The notes beneath the pieces were generated by a model that made no database searches, had not been told where the DNA came from, and saw only the letters and a list, made by a program, of their open reading frames with translations. This document shows positions 42,935 to 51,909 of a stretch of DNA of 64,000 nucleotides, in pieces; the first letter of the stretch is position 1; each line of letters opens with the position of its first letter. A program made the translations under genes and the position numbers. The DNA lies in the NCBI GenBank assembly GCA_016234535.1, contig JACRBH010000150.1, forward strand, positions 1 through 64,000. Reading direction: 5' to 3'. Origin of the DNA: Chloroflexota bacterium. Lineage in GTDB: Bacteria > Chloroflexota > Anaerolineae > Anaerolineales > Villigracilaceae.

Positions 42935-45900
42935 ATGAATACGTTTCAAAAACTTTGGAGGCTGGCCCTGATCGCCTCCATGATGGCGGGTGCGCTTAAT
43001 TTGGGTACAATCCCGGCCACACCTGTGCTCGCTGATTCGGTCGCGCAGACACTTCCGTTCACCCAGAACTGGAGCAATACCGGACTTATTACAGTCAATG
43101 ATGATTGGTCAGGCGTGTCAGGAATTACTGGCTACCTCGGGCAAAACATCACAACTGCCACCGGAGTAGATCCCCAAACGCTATTAACAGAGAGTGCGCT
43201 CGCCGGAGATCTGACAGTTCTTGCCAATCAAGCTACTGTGACGAGTACAGCTGGAGACGTTGGCGAGTTCGAGATCACTGATTCGGTAATTGCGCTTCAG
43301 GGTTCAGGAACAGCGGACGCCCCCTACATCCTGATCGCCACTAATACCACAGGCAAGACCAATATCAATGTTGCCTATAACTTGCGTGACATTGATGGCG
43401 CAGCCGATAATGCCATTCAGCCGGTCGCACTGCAATATCGTGTTGGCAGCAGCGGCGATTTTACCAATGTGGCGGCTGGGTTTGTGGCGGATGCCACATC
43501 TGGGCCAAGTCTCGCGACTCTGGTTACTCCTGTAAGCGCCACACTTCCTGCCGCAGTGGATAATCAGGCGCTTGTCCAGATTCGTATTATCACAGCCAAC
43601 GCAGTTGGGTCTGACGAGTGGGTGGGCATTGATGATATTTCCATTACAGGTGGAACTGCAGCTCCCTCACTGTCTATTAACGATGTCTCTTTAGCGGAAG
43701 GAAATTCCGGCACAACAACCTTTACCTTCACTGCCGCGCTTTCTTCCCCGGCCCCGGCAGGCGGCGTGACCTTTGATATTGCCACCGCTGCTGGAACCGC
43801 CACAGCGGATGATGACTATCAAAGCAAATTATTGACCAGTCAAACCATTGCAGAGGGTGTTAGTGACTACACCTTCAATGTGACTGTCTATGGCGACACA
43901 ACCTTCGAAACAAATGAGACATTCACTGTTGATATATCTAACATAACCGGCGCGACAGTTGCCGACGGTCAGGGCCTTGGCACCATCACCAATGATGACA
44001 TTGCTCTGCCTGTGTTGAGCGTTAACGATGTGACTGTAGCGGAAGGCAATTCCGGCACAACAAATTTTGGTTTTGTTGTGAGTTTGGATGTAGCCGCGCC
44101 TGTAGGCGGCGTGACCTTTGATATTGCCACCGCAGATGGAACAGCCACCACTGTCGATAGTGATTACGTGGATCAGAACCTGACCTCGCAGACTATTCCG
44201 GCAGGCAGCACCTCCTACAACTTCGATGTGATAGTCAACGGCGATGCCAATATTGAATCGACTGAATCATTCGCTGTTAACGTGACCAACGTGACAGGAG
44301 CAACTGTCGGCGATGGTCAGGGGCTGGGCACCATCACAAATGACGATGCCGCCACCCCGAATATTTCAGTCAGCAATGTTTCTGGGGCCGAGAGCAATGC
44401 TGGCACCAATACCTTCACCTTCAATGTCAGCCTGGATATTCCTGCGCTGGCAGGCGGTGTAACATTTGATATTGGTACTTCCAATGGAACAGCTACCACA
44501 ACTGATAACGATTACGTTGCGAATTCCGCCAATGGCGTAACCATCCTGGAAGGTAATTCCTCCACCACCTTCGATGTGACTGTCAACGGCGACACAACCT
44601 TTGAAGTTGATGAAACCTTCAATGTCACATTGAGCAACGTGACCGGCGCGAATATCAGCAACGGTACGGGTGTGGGGACCATTCAAAACGACGATGCTGC
44701 CCCGGCCAACCTGAGTATCAACGATGTGACCGTGGCCGAAGGCAACAGTGGAACAACAACCTTTGGCTTTGTTGTGACCCTGGATGCTCCTGCTCCCCTA
44801 AGCGGTGTGACTTTCGATATCGCCACTTCCGACGACACTGCCACCATCGCCAACAGCGATTACGTTTTGAACTCGGTCACTGGCGCAACCATTGCTTCCG
44901 GCAACACCACCTATAATTTTGACGTGACCGTCAACGGTGACTGGGACAACGAAGCCAACGAATCCTTCAACGTCACTGTCAGCAATGTGAGCGGCGCAGT
45001 CGTCACTGATGGAGCCGGTGTTGGCACCATCACCAACGATGACCCCGCCGTCACTCCGATCTACACCATTCAGGGTACTGGCGATACCGCCCTCTCTGGC
45101 ACACACACTACCATGGGTGTTGTTGTCGGTGATTATGAAGGCGGCGTTTCCCCGCAAATTCGCGGCTTTTATATTCAGGATCAGACAGGTGATGCAAATC
45201 CCGCCACATCCGATGGCCTGTTCATCTATAACGGCAGCATCAATAGTGTCAGCCTGGGCGATCTGGTACGCGTCACCGGTACCGTGTCTGAATATCAAGG
45301 GCAAACCCAGATCAGCGCAACAAGCATTTCCGTGCTCTCAAGCGGCAACACCATTTTACCCACCGACATCTCACTACCCTTCGCCAGTGCTGCTGCGGAA
45401 GAGCAATATGAAGGCATGCTGGTGCGTGTCCCACAGACTTTATACGTGACAGAGATCTACCAGCTCGGACGTTTTGGCCAGATCACCATGAGCGGTACTG
45501 GCAAGCTTTACCAGCCTACTAACATCGTGGATCCCGGCGCTCCCGCTCTGGCGATGCAGGCAGCCAATAATCTTAACAAGATCGTTGTGGATGATGCTCT
45601 GAATACCGAGAACCCCGACCCGATCCTGTTCGGACGCGGTGGCAATCCGCTCTCTGCCAGCAACACATTGCGCGGCGGCGATACAATCGCCAGCCTCGTA
45701 GGTGTCTTCACGTACACGTGGGGTGGCAACTCTTCCAGCCCCAATGCTTACCGCATTCGCCCGATCAATGCCATGGGCGGTGGCATCCCGAATTTTGTCG
45801 CGACCAATGCCCGCCCGTCTGCCCCACCAGTCGTGGGTGGTTCCATTAAGGCTGTGGGCATGAACTTGCTCAATTACTTCAACTCCTTTACGAGTTGTTA

Positions 45901-48037
45901 CCCAAGCGGCACCGTTACCGACTGCCGCGGCGCGAACAGCGCTCTCGAATTCACTCGTCAATCAGATAAGACCGTCAATGCCATTATTGCCATGAATGCT
46001 GATGTCATCGGTATTGTGGAAATTGAAAATGATGGCTATGACGCGAGCAGCGCCATTCAGGATCTGGTAAACAAACTCAATACAGTGGCTGGGGCTGGAA
46101 CGTACTCGTTCATCAACCCTGATACCGCGAACGGAGTCTTATCCCTGGGCACGGATGCCATCAAGGTTGGTATTTTGTATAAACCTGCCAAAGTGAATCC
46201 TGTTGGAACAACGGCTGTGTTGAACAGCGTGGCTTTTGTCAATGGCGGCGATGCAGTTCCTCGAAACCGCCCTTCCCTGTTACAGGCTTTTCAGACAGCC
46301 GACGGCGAACGATTCCTCTTCAATGTCAATCACTTGAAGAGTAAGGGGAGTGCCTGTACTGATCCAGATGCTGGCGACGGGCAGGGTAACTGCAATATCG
46401 TCCGCACCAATGCGGTCAACGAATTAATTAATTGGTTTGCCACCAACCCGACTGGCACCGGCGACACCGACATCCTGATTGTCGGTGATTTGAATTCCTA
46501 TGCCAGGGAAGATCCCATCAAAGCCTTCGAAACGGCCGGCTACATCAACATGGTGAATCATTTCGGCGGCGCAGAAGCCTACTCGTACGTCTTCGATGGA
46601 CAGTGGGGCTACCTCGATTATGCCATCGGTTCACCCAGCCTGCTCTCACAGACTACCGATGTTGAAGACTGGCACATCAACTCCGATGAACCGTCTGTGC
46701 TTGATTACAACGTGGAATACAAGACTGCTGGGCAGATCACCAGCCTGTATAGCACCGATCCCATTCGCATCTCGGATCACGACCCGGTCATTACAGGTTT
46801 GAAACTGGATGCTACGGCCCCGACAGTTACCTCCAGCGTGCGTGTGGGTGGCAGTCCCACTAGTGCGGCGAGCGTTGACTTCACGGTCACATTCTCTGAA
46901 CCTGTCACTGGTGTGGATGCAAACGATTTTGACTTATCCCTTGGCGGCAGCGTGCTTGGTGCGAGTGTCACTAACGTGGTCGCCGTAACCAGCAGCATCT
47001 ACACTGTTACCGTTAATACCGGCAGCGGCGACGGAACCCTGCGCCTCAACATCAAAATATCTCCGACCATTCAGGATGTGCAGGGCAATACGTTTGTGGG
47101 TCCCTATACCAGCGGCGAGAGCTATACAATTGACAGGACCGCCCCGACTGTTGTCTCGATTGTACGTGTTGGCAGCAGCCCAACCAATGCAGCCAGCGTT
47201 GATTTTACGGTCACATTCTCTGAACCTGTTACTGGCGGTCTGAGCATCGATGATTTCTCTCTTACAACCAGTTCAGGCATCAGTGGCGCTTTTGTTACAA
47301 GTGTAAGCGGCGGCGGTAGTACAACCTTAACCGTGACAGTTGACACAGGTAGTGGAAATGGCACATTGCGTTTGAATGTTGTGGATGACAATACTATTTT
47401 TGATTTAGCAGCAAATCCGCTGGGTGGGGCCGCTATTGGCGATGGTAATTTCGCTCTTGGTGAGATTTATACGATCATCAAGTCAGCCACCTTTGCCGAT
47501 GTTCCCCTGTCATATTGGTCAAATAGTTTTATTGAGCGTCTGTATATTGCCGGCATCACCGGTGGATGTTCAGCGAGCCCATTGAACTATTGCCCAGCAA
47601 CACCTGTCTCCCGCGCACAGATGGCGGTCTTCCTGGTGCGCACTATGCATGGCGTTACCTTTGTGCCTCCCACAGCTACCGGCGTCTTTGCTGATGTACC
47701 GGTGGGATCCTTCGGAGCAGACTATATCGAGCAACTATTTGCCGATGGTATTACCAGCGGCTGCAGCAGCGGCAACTATTGCCCAGGCGCATCCGTTACC
47801 CGCGCGCAAATGGCGATCTTCCTGGTGCGAGCCAAACATGGGGTTGCATTCACTCCTCCAACCGCAACTGGTATCTTTAGTGATGTCCCAGTTGGCTCCT
47901 TCGGCGCGGACTTTATCGAACAATTGGCGGCTGACGGTATCACCAGTGGATGTGGCGCCGGGATTTATTGCCCCAGCACCACGGTCAAGCGCGACTCGAT
48001 GGCGGTCTTCCTCGTGAGAACTTTCAATCTGCCATAG
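42935..48037 (+). CDS. SLH-anchored extracellular nuclease (ExeM/NucH-like) with Calx-beta repeats
   Basis: 1700 residues; signal peptide ending near TPVLADS; GAGGAG site before the ATG. Four Calx-beta repeats (about 245-703; SINDVTVAEGNSGTTTF and the recurring GTITNDD) precede an OB-fold-like segment (about 707-800) and an endonuclease/exonuclease/phosphatase domain to about 1290. The nuclease shows IVEIEND (metal-binding Glu), NVNHLKSKGS, LIVGDLNSY and RISDHDPV, the expected catalytic set of ExeM-like secreted nucleases. Two Ig-like repeats (about 1292-1515) and three SLH repeats (about 1517-1700) complete it. It probably degrades extracellular DNA while tethered to the envelope. Confidence 0.85.
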   Translation: MNTFQKLWRLALIASMMAGALNLGTIPATPVLADSVAQTLPFTQNWSNTGLITVNDDWSGVSGITGYLGQNITTATGVDPQTLLTESALAGDLTVLANQATVTSTAGDVGEFEITDSVIALQGSGTADAPYILIATNTTGKTNINVAYNLRDIDGAADNAIQPVALQYRVGSSGDFTNVAAGFVADATSGPSLATLVTPVSATLPAAVDNQALVQIRIITANAVGSDEWVGIDDISITGGTAAPSLSINDVSLAEGNSGTTTFTFTAALSSPAPAGGVTFDIATAAGTATADDDYQSKLLTSQTIAEGVSDYTFNVTVYGDTTFETNETFTVDISNITGATVADGQGLGTITNDDIALPVLSVNDVTVAEGNSGTTNFGFVVSLDVAAPVGGVTFDIATADGTATTVDSDYVDQNLTSQTIPAGSTSYNFDVIVNGDANIESTESFAVNVTNVTGATVGDGQGLGTITNDDAATPNISVSNVSGAESNAGTNTFTFNVSLDIPALAGGVTFDIGTSNGTATTTDNDYVANSANGVTILEGNSSTTFDVTVNGDTTFEVDETFNVTLSNVTGANISNGTGVGTIQNDDAAPANLSINDVTVAEGNSGTTTFGFVVTLDAPAPLSGVTFDIATSDDTATIANSDYVLNSVTGATIASGNTTYNFDVTVNGDWDNEANESFNVTVSNVSGAVVTDGAGVGTITNDDPAVTPIYTIQGTGDTALSGTHTTMGVVVGDYEGGVSPQIRGFYIQDQTGDANPATSDGLFIYNGSINSVSLGDLVRVTGTVSEYQGQTQISATSISVLSSGNTILPTDISLPFASAAAEEQYEGMLVRVPQTLYVTEIYQLGRFGQITMSGTGKLYQPTNIVDPGAPALAMQAANNLNKIVVDDALNTENPDPILFGRGGNPLSASNTLRGGDTIASLVGVFTYTWGGNSSSPNAYRIRPINAMGGGIPNFVATNARPSAPPVVGGSIKAVGMNLLNYFNSFTSCYPSGTVTDCRGANSALEFTRQSDKTVNAIIAMNADVIGIVEIENDGYDASSAIQDLVNKLNTVAGAGTYSFINPDTANGVLSLGTDAIKVGILYKPAKVNPVGTTAVLNSVAFVNGGDAVPRNRPSLLQAFQTADGERFLFNVNHLKSKGSACTDPDAGDGQGNCNIVRTNAVNELINWFATNPTGTGDTDILIVGDLNSYAREDPIKAFETAGYINMVNHFGGAEAYSYVFDGQWGYLDYAIGSPSLLSQTTDVEDWHINSDEPSVLDYNVEYKTAGQITSLYSTDPIRISDHDPVITGLKLDATAPTVTSSVRVGGSPTSAASVDFTVTFSEPVTGVDANDFDLSLGGSVLGASVTNVVAVTSSIYTVTVNTGSGDGTLRLNIKISPTIQDVQGNTFVGPYTSGESYTIDRTAPTVVSIVRVGSSPTNAASVDFTVTFSEPVTGGLSIDDFSLTTSSGISGAFVTSVSGGGSTTLTVTVDTGSGNGTLRLNVVDDNTIFDLAANPLGGAAIGDGNFALGEIYTIIKSATFADVPLSYWSNSFIERLYIAGITGGCSASPLNYCPATPVSRAQMAVFLVRTMHGVTFVPPTATGVFADVPVGSFGADYIEQLFADGITSGCSSGNYCPGASVTRAQMAIFLVRAKHGVAFTPPTATGIFSDVPVGSFGADFIEQLAADGITSGCGAGIYCPSTTVKRDSMAVFLVRTFNLP

Positions 48038-48065
48038 TTCCTACCAGATTCAAAATCCTGTTTTC

Positions 48066-48094
48066 AAATGAGGCGGATAACTTCCGCCTCATTT
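48066..48094 (+). terminator. Intrinsic terminator
   Basis: A perfect 12-bp stem (48066-48077 with 48083-48094), a 5-base loop and a T-rich tail lie 28 bases after the nuclease stop codon. Confidence 0.85.
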
Positions 48095-48510
48095 CTTATT
48101 CAGAACCGCCATCCTCTTGAAAACCCAGGAAACTGTGACTTTCCCATAAGTTTGCCGCAAGTAAATTCTGGAACCATAAGATTGTCGAAAATAGGTTGTC
48201 TGTTTGTAGGCAAAATGGCTGATTGAATTGCCTTTAGATCGCATCTTGGCAAAAAACATCATTTTGGATAAGAAGTTATGGGTAAATCAAATTTGAATGA
48301 AGTGTCAACTTGCATTTTTTATTGCAATGCCAGCTTCTTTTGTTTACCCAGCAAGAGAAATCGGCGACATTCAACAAGTCACTGGTCATTTTGTAACACT
48401 TTATGAATGAAACAAGAAACTTTCTGGCTGTAATGGGCTTGTGCCTTTTTCAAAATATCCCGCTTGGAAGCATAGTTTTGCCAAAGCGGCAAACTTATGG
48501 GTTTAATTAC
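48095..48510. other. Intergenic region without a supported gene
   Basis: AT-rich with short random frames. No promoter, RNA gene or repeat could be supported. Confidence 0.4.
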
Positions 48511-48566
48511 AAAAACAAAACAGCCACCTTGCGGTGGCTGTTGCAGAGTGAGGGGGGCACCCTGCA
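48511..48566. repeat. Two-hairpin element, copy A
   Basis: Hairpin 1: CAGCCACC (48521-48528) with GGTGGCTG (48533-48540). Hairpin 2: TGCAGAGTG with CACCCTGCA (48542-48566) around AGGGGGG. Read on the minus strand, hairpin 1 is followed by a T-rich run and could terminate the isoprenoid-synthase-like transcript. The same two hairpins and loop occur at 51354-51406. Confidence 0.6.
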
Positions 48567-48659
48567 CTTATATTTTAACACCAAATCCTACAATTGCAAT
48601 GTCTCTGTTGATTCTTTGATTCTCCATACCAACACCATCCATTTGTTAATGGCATAACG

Positions 48660-48790
48660 TCCCAGTATAAATGATCATGATGGGCTGGTCATTTACTTAA
48701 GTTTTCGCTTTCAGACTTTATAGCCTGCATACCTCCGCATTCCCATATTCCCGGACATCCAGAGTGAAAGCGGCGCTCGATCCTGCTATT
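48660..48790 (+). pseudogene. Possible decayed 5' end of a prepilin peptidase gene
   Basis: About 120 bases downstream of copy A lies ATGATGGGCTGG and then a stretch alignable, at roughly two-thirds identity over 44 bases by eye, with the start of the intact prepilin peptidase gene at 51499 (ATGATGACCTGG and onwards). In one frame it reads FAFRLYSLHT, against LAISLYDLRT in the intact gene. Frameshifts and stops prevent expression. Together with copy A it suggests an old duplication of this segment. Confidence 0.35.
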
Positions 48791-48862
48791 TTCAATCAGA
48801 ATATAGGATCATTTTTCATGAAAGTTCAAATTGATTCTTTAGCTTGCTGATTTGTCCTGGTT

Positions 48863-49975
48863 TCAAGGATTGAGCACCCTCCAATCCTCCATAATTTCGC
48901 ACAATTCTATCGTCATAATTTGATTTTCGCTTATTGTAGAAATCTCCCTGGTATAGCCCGTAATGAGCTCCACGGCTTTTTTGCAGGCATTAGGCAGATA
49001 TTTATTGGCCCAGACCCAGTCCAGATAAGCGCCAGGGAATTGTTCAAAATGTGCCTTTGCAGTATCAAACTCACCAGGTGTTTCCATTAATAAATGGATA
49101 AAGATATTACTGACGTGGTCACGGAAATCCACAGGCGAATCCAGCATATCGTCCACGACCTGGATTGCCATTGAAACCAATCCGAAAATCCTCCTGGAAT
49201 TTTCCACCCGCACTTCAACATCATAGACATCACAAAGCAAATCAACCCAAACGCGAGATAATTCTCCCGCAGTTTTATCCTTATAATCAAGCATGTCTTG
49301 AAACTTCAATTCGGGCCAGCCTTGAGTATTCCTGCTAACCATCAAACTGTTTTGTCGAAACCCCCAGATCTTTTGACGAAGCTTTTTTCCGTGCGTATCC
49401 TCCCGGTTTGCCTTGATCTGAATGAGTAACTCCTGCAAGACATCTGCACATTCCTTTTTGATGAGTGGAAGTCCTTCAAGCAAATATACCCCGCCCCCTT
49501 CAATGTCAATGATTGAATCGATCTTGATAATATATCGAATAAATAATTCCGGGATGAGCGAGCGGCCTGGATCTTGAAGAAGTTTATCCAGCACGCCACA
49601 ATATTCCGCCCACCAGAAAAGCGTATAGTAATACCATATAACAAGGGGACGGCAGTAAATCATGGATAGCGATGACCAGGATTTCCCACGTATATTTTTT
49701 TGATATTTCCAGAAATTCATAAGAAATCTGAGGTAACGCCCGGGATGTCTGTGGCTCAATACCCCTGTTGGAAATCGCACCAAATCGGCAGGAGCAAAAA
49801 TTGGTACATTTTTCAAATTTTGCCTGACAGGCTGGAAACTCCATACCAGAAGCCTGCGTCTTGCTTTTAATTTTATATTTTCCCAATATTCAACAAACCT
49901 GGTGATGCCATTGCCCCAAAATAAACCCTGCAATTGATGCGTCCTAAAGGAACGAATTATTTGTTTCGAAGTCAC
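48863..49975 (-). CDS. Isoprenoid-synthase-fold-like protein
   Basis: About 370 residues from a GTG at 49975 with GGAGG just upstream; an earlier TTG (50005) is less convincing. The protein is helical throughout and contains two Asp-rich segments in the relative positions of the metal-binding motifs of trans-isoprenoid synthases: IKIDSIIDIEGGG and VVDDMLDSPVDFRDH. This suggests a terpene or prenyl-chain synthase-like fold, acting on prenyl diphosphates if active. The first motif is weaker than the canonical DDxxD, so substrate and activity are uncertain. The neighbouring minus-strand gene encodes a membrane protein. Confidence 0.5.
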   Translation of the reverse strand: MTSKQIIRSFRTHQLQGLFWGNGITRFVEYWENIKLKARRRLLVWSFQPVRQNLKNVPIFAPADLVRFPTGVLSHRHPGRYLRFLMNFWKYQKNIRGKSWSSLSMIYCRPLVIWYYYTLFWWAEYCGVLDKLLQDPGRSLIPELFIRYIIKIDSIIDIEGGGVYLLEGLPLIKKECADVLQELLIQIKANREDTHGKKLRQKIWGFRQNSLMVSRNTQGWPELKFQDMLDYKDKTAGELSRVWVDLLCDVYDVEVRVENSRRIFGLVSMAIQVVDDMLDSPVDFRDHVSNIFIHLLMETPGEFDTAKAHFEQFPGAYLDWVWANKYLPNACKKAVELITGYTREISTISENQIMTIELCEIMEDWRVLNP

Positions 49976-50074
49976 GCTTTCCTCCAATTGTTTGGATGAT
50001 TTCAACAGCGCGGGCAGGCTGCGTGGCAGAAAACCAACCTTTATCGCGTCCGTCAGCGATGGGTAAAAAATTCC

Positions 50075-51190
50075 TTACGAAAAAAGTTTTATGATGCTGC
50101 CCAGGTTTGTTATGAGCAGGGTCGCTAATGGGAGCAGCAAAGTATTGACAAAGCCAAATGTGATTCTGAAATTCAAAGCCGTGTTCGGAGTGCCGGCGAT
50201 ACGATCGTGATAATCCATTAACTTGTGCAGGTACTCAATGCCCTCCCTGGTTTCGAGCCCCTTGGGTTCGAAATCTGCAATCATTTTTTGCAGCTCGATC
50301 AGTTTGTCCTCTTTGGCCCTCGATATGATGCTGGCCAATGCTATATGATTTCGAATAAAGATGCTCAACATTGGATACCAGCCACAGATAACTGCAATTG
50401 CAAGTATTGGCAAGGAAAATGTTCTCGTGATGGAAAAGGCCAGGGTGGTAAGGGCCGCTAAAAACGCAATGATCAGGACGGGTATGGACAAGAGTTTTGA
50501 AAACTTTAAAATAGCGATCGACTTGCTTGGATCAGGCTCATAAATTTTAAAATCCCATGATTTGGCTTGAACTCGAAAATCCCGCGAAATCCAAAGGTAA
50601 TACCCTCCTGTACCAATTGGGAAATTGGCCAAAAGCAACAGAACGGTTGGTCCCCAGCCAAGCAGGCCGCCTTTAATTTGATAAATTAGGAATGGGCCAT
50701 AAAAGGCAAGAGCGCTGCTAAAAACAACACTGAAAATCACCCCCCACAATAATGGTTTTGTCCTCTTCGTAGTGCGGGCAAACCATTTCTTTATATTTTC
50801 CAAACTTTCCCTGGAATTTACATATTCGAGAAAGTCGGAGCTGAATCCCTTTTTAAGTTTATCAAAATATGATTTCACCAAAATAATAAAACAGAAGCTT
50901 ATTAATACATTAAACAACTCCAGAATTTGCACCTTCCCGCCTGGGGCTTCACCAATTGCTGCCGAAATACCAAACCCCAGGCCTAAAATCAAACCTTCCA
51001 GGATCAGGATGGACACCCAAAATGGGGTGGTTTTCGACTTCCTGTTTATTCGTCGAATGATGCCATCCACCGGATAGGACATGATATCCAAAAGGGTCTG
51101 ATAGTCTTCAGTCTCCAATTCGGCCCTAAATGCAGCACGTGCTTTAGCAAGGGCATTTTTTTGTTCTGGCGATGCCGATTTGTTGTTCAT
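50075..51190 (-). CDS. Polytopic membrane protein, function unknown
   Basis: About 371 residues from the ATG at 51190 (GAGAGG ten bases upstream; an ATG at 51199 is possible, and a longer reading to 51340 is rejected because it lacks a site and has unlikely composition). A cytoplasmic N-terminal segment is followed by about six to eight membrane helices in pairs (FWVSILILEGLILGLGFGI, LFNVLISFCFIILV, LLWGVIFSVVFSSALAFYG, VLLLLANFPIG, LLSIPVLIIAFLAALTTLAF, ILAIAVICGWY, TLLLPLATLLIT). No family recognised. It lies 99 bases upstream of the isoprenoid-synthase-like gene on the same strand. Confidence 0.6.
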   Translation of the reverse strand: MNNKSASPEQKNALAKARAAFRAELETEDYQTLLDIMSYPVDGIIRRINRKSKTTPFWVSILILEGLILGLGFGISAAIGEAPGGKVQILELFNVLISFCFIILVKSYFDKLKKGFSSDFLEYVNSRESLENIKKWFARTTKRTKPLLWGVIFSVVFSSALAFYGPFLIYQIKGGLLGWGPTVLLLLANFPIGTGGYYLWISRDFRVQAKSWDFKIYEPDPSKSIAILKFSKLLSIPVLIIAFLAALTTLAFSITRTFSLPILAIAVICGWYPMLSIFIRNHIALASIISRAKEDKLIELQKMIADFEPKGLETREGIEYLHKLMDYHDRIAGTPNTALNFRITFGFVNTLLLPLATLLITNLGSIIKLFS

Positions 51191-51353
51191 ACCAGCCATA
51201 CCTCTCGAATCTGCAGGGTACGGGCACTCATCCAATGATCGACGGTTATGCCTCATAAGCGAACCGGCAGGTGCGAAATTAATCAGAAAAGGGAAAGGAA
51301 TATCCAAATTCAGTATACAGTTTTTTATCTCCAGCGTCATATGTCATATGTCA

Positions 51354-51406
51354 CAAAAAACAGCCGCCGCAAAGGTGGCTGCACAGGATAAGGGGAGCAT
51401 CCTGTG
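51354..51406. repeat. Two-hairpin element, copy B
   Basis: Hairpin 1: CAGCCGCC (51361-51368) with GGTGGCTG (51374-51381). Hairpin 2: CACAGGAT (51382-51389) with ATCCTGTG (51399-51406) around AAGGGGAGC. On the plus strand it lies about 93 bases before the prepilin peptidase gene. On the minus strand hairpin 1 plus T-run would be a terminator in the leader of the membrane-protein gene. See copy A at 48511. Confidence 0.6.
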
Positions 51407-51498
51407 ATTCGGATTACAGCAACGAACTTCCGACAGTCAAGGCTGGCAGTTGCTTATTTATACCGACACTTCCCATATACCCCTCCCATAATTCCTAT

Positions 51499-51909
51499 AT
51501 GATGAAGACCATGATGACCTGGTTGTTCATTTATATTTTAGCCATCAGCCTGTATGACCTGCGCACCTGCCGTATTCCAAACGGATACACCATTCCAATA
51601 TTCCTGGCGGGAATGATCATGCATTTTCCCGGGTCACTAGATCTCTGGCTCGCGAGTTTTCTTTTGTTGTCCGTATGGGCAAACCATTGGATGGGAGCAG
51701 GTGATGTCAAACTCTGGCTGGCCCTGTTATGGGCAATGCCAGGGGAGTTTTCAGCACAGGTGATTCTCTTTATGTTCATTTCCTTTTTTCTCACTAGCCT
51801 GATCCAAATCCTCTGGCGAATCATCAAGGAACAGGAGCCGACTCGTAAATTGTCGCCCGCCGCGTGGCGAACGATTCCCTTCATCCTGTTGTGCTGGTAT
51901 GTTCACTGA
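51499..51909 (+). CDS. A24-family prepilin peptidase (TadV/CpaA-like)
   Basis: 136 residues, all hydrophobic helices with the two catalytic aspartate contexts of A24 peptidases: SLYDLRTCRIPNGYT near residue 20 and GAGDVKLWLAL near residue 70. The size matches single-domain TadV/CpaA proteases that process Flp and TadE prepilins such as those at 3609-5022. Several in-frame ATGs exist (51499, 51502, 51511, 51514); none has a strong site. It overlaps the next gene by 11 bases and heads the second Tad/T4SS block. Confidence 0.8.
   Translation: MMKTMMTWLFIYILAISLYDLRTCRIPNGYTIPIFLAGMIMHFPGSLDLWLASFLLLSVWANHWMGAGDVKLWLALLWAMPGEFSAQVILFMFISFFLTSLIQILWRIIKEQEPTRKLSPAAWRTIPFILLCWYVH

Noticed and set aside
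44366-45961. Long minus-strand ORFs opposite the Calx-beta and nuclease domains
   Set aside because: Shadow frames caused by biased codon use of the plus-strand gene; no domains.
48403-48657. 84-codon plus-strand ORF after the nuclease terminator
   Set aside because: It spans the two-hairpin element, lacks a domain and has no ribosome binding site.
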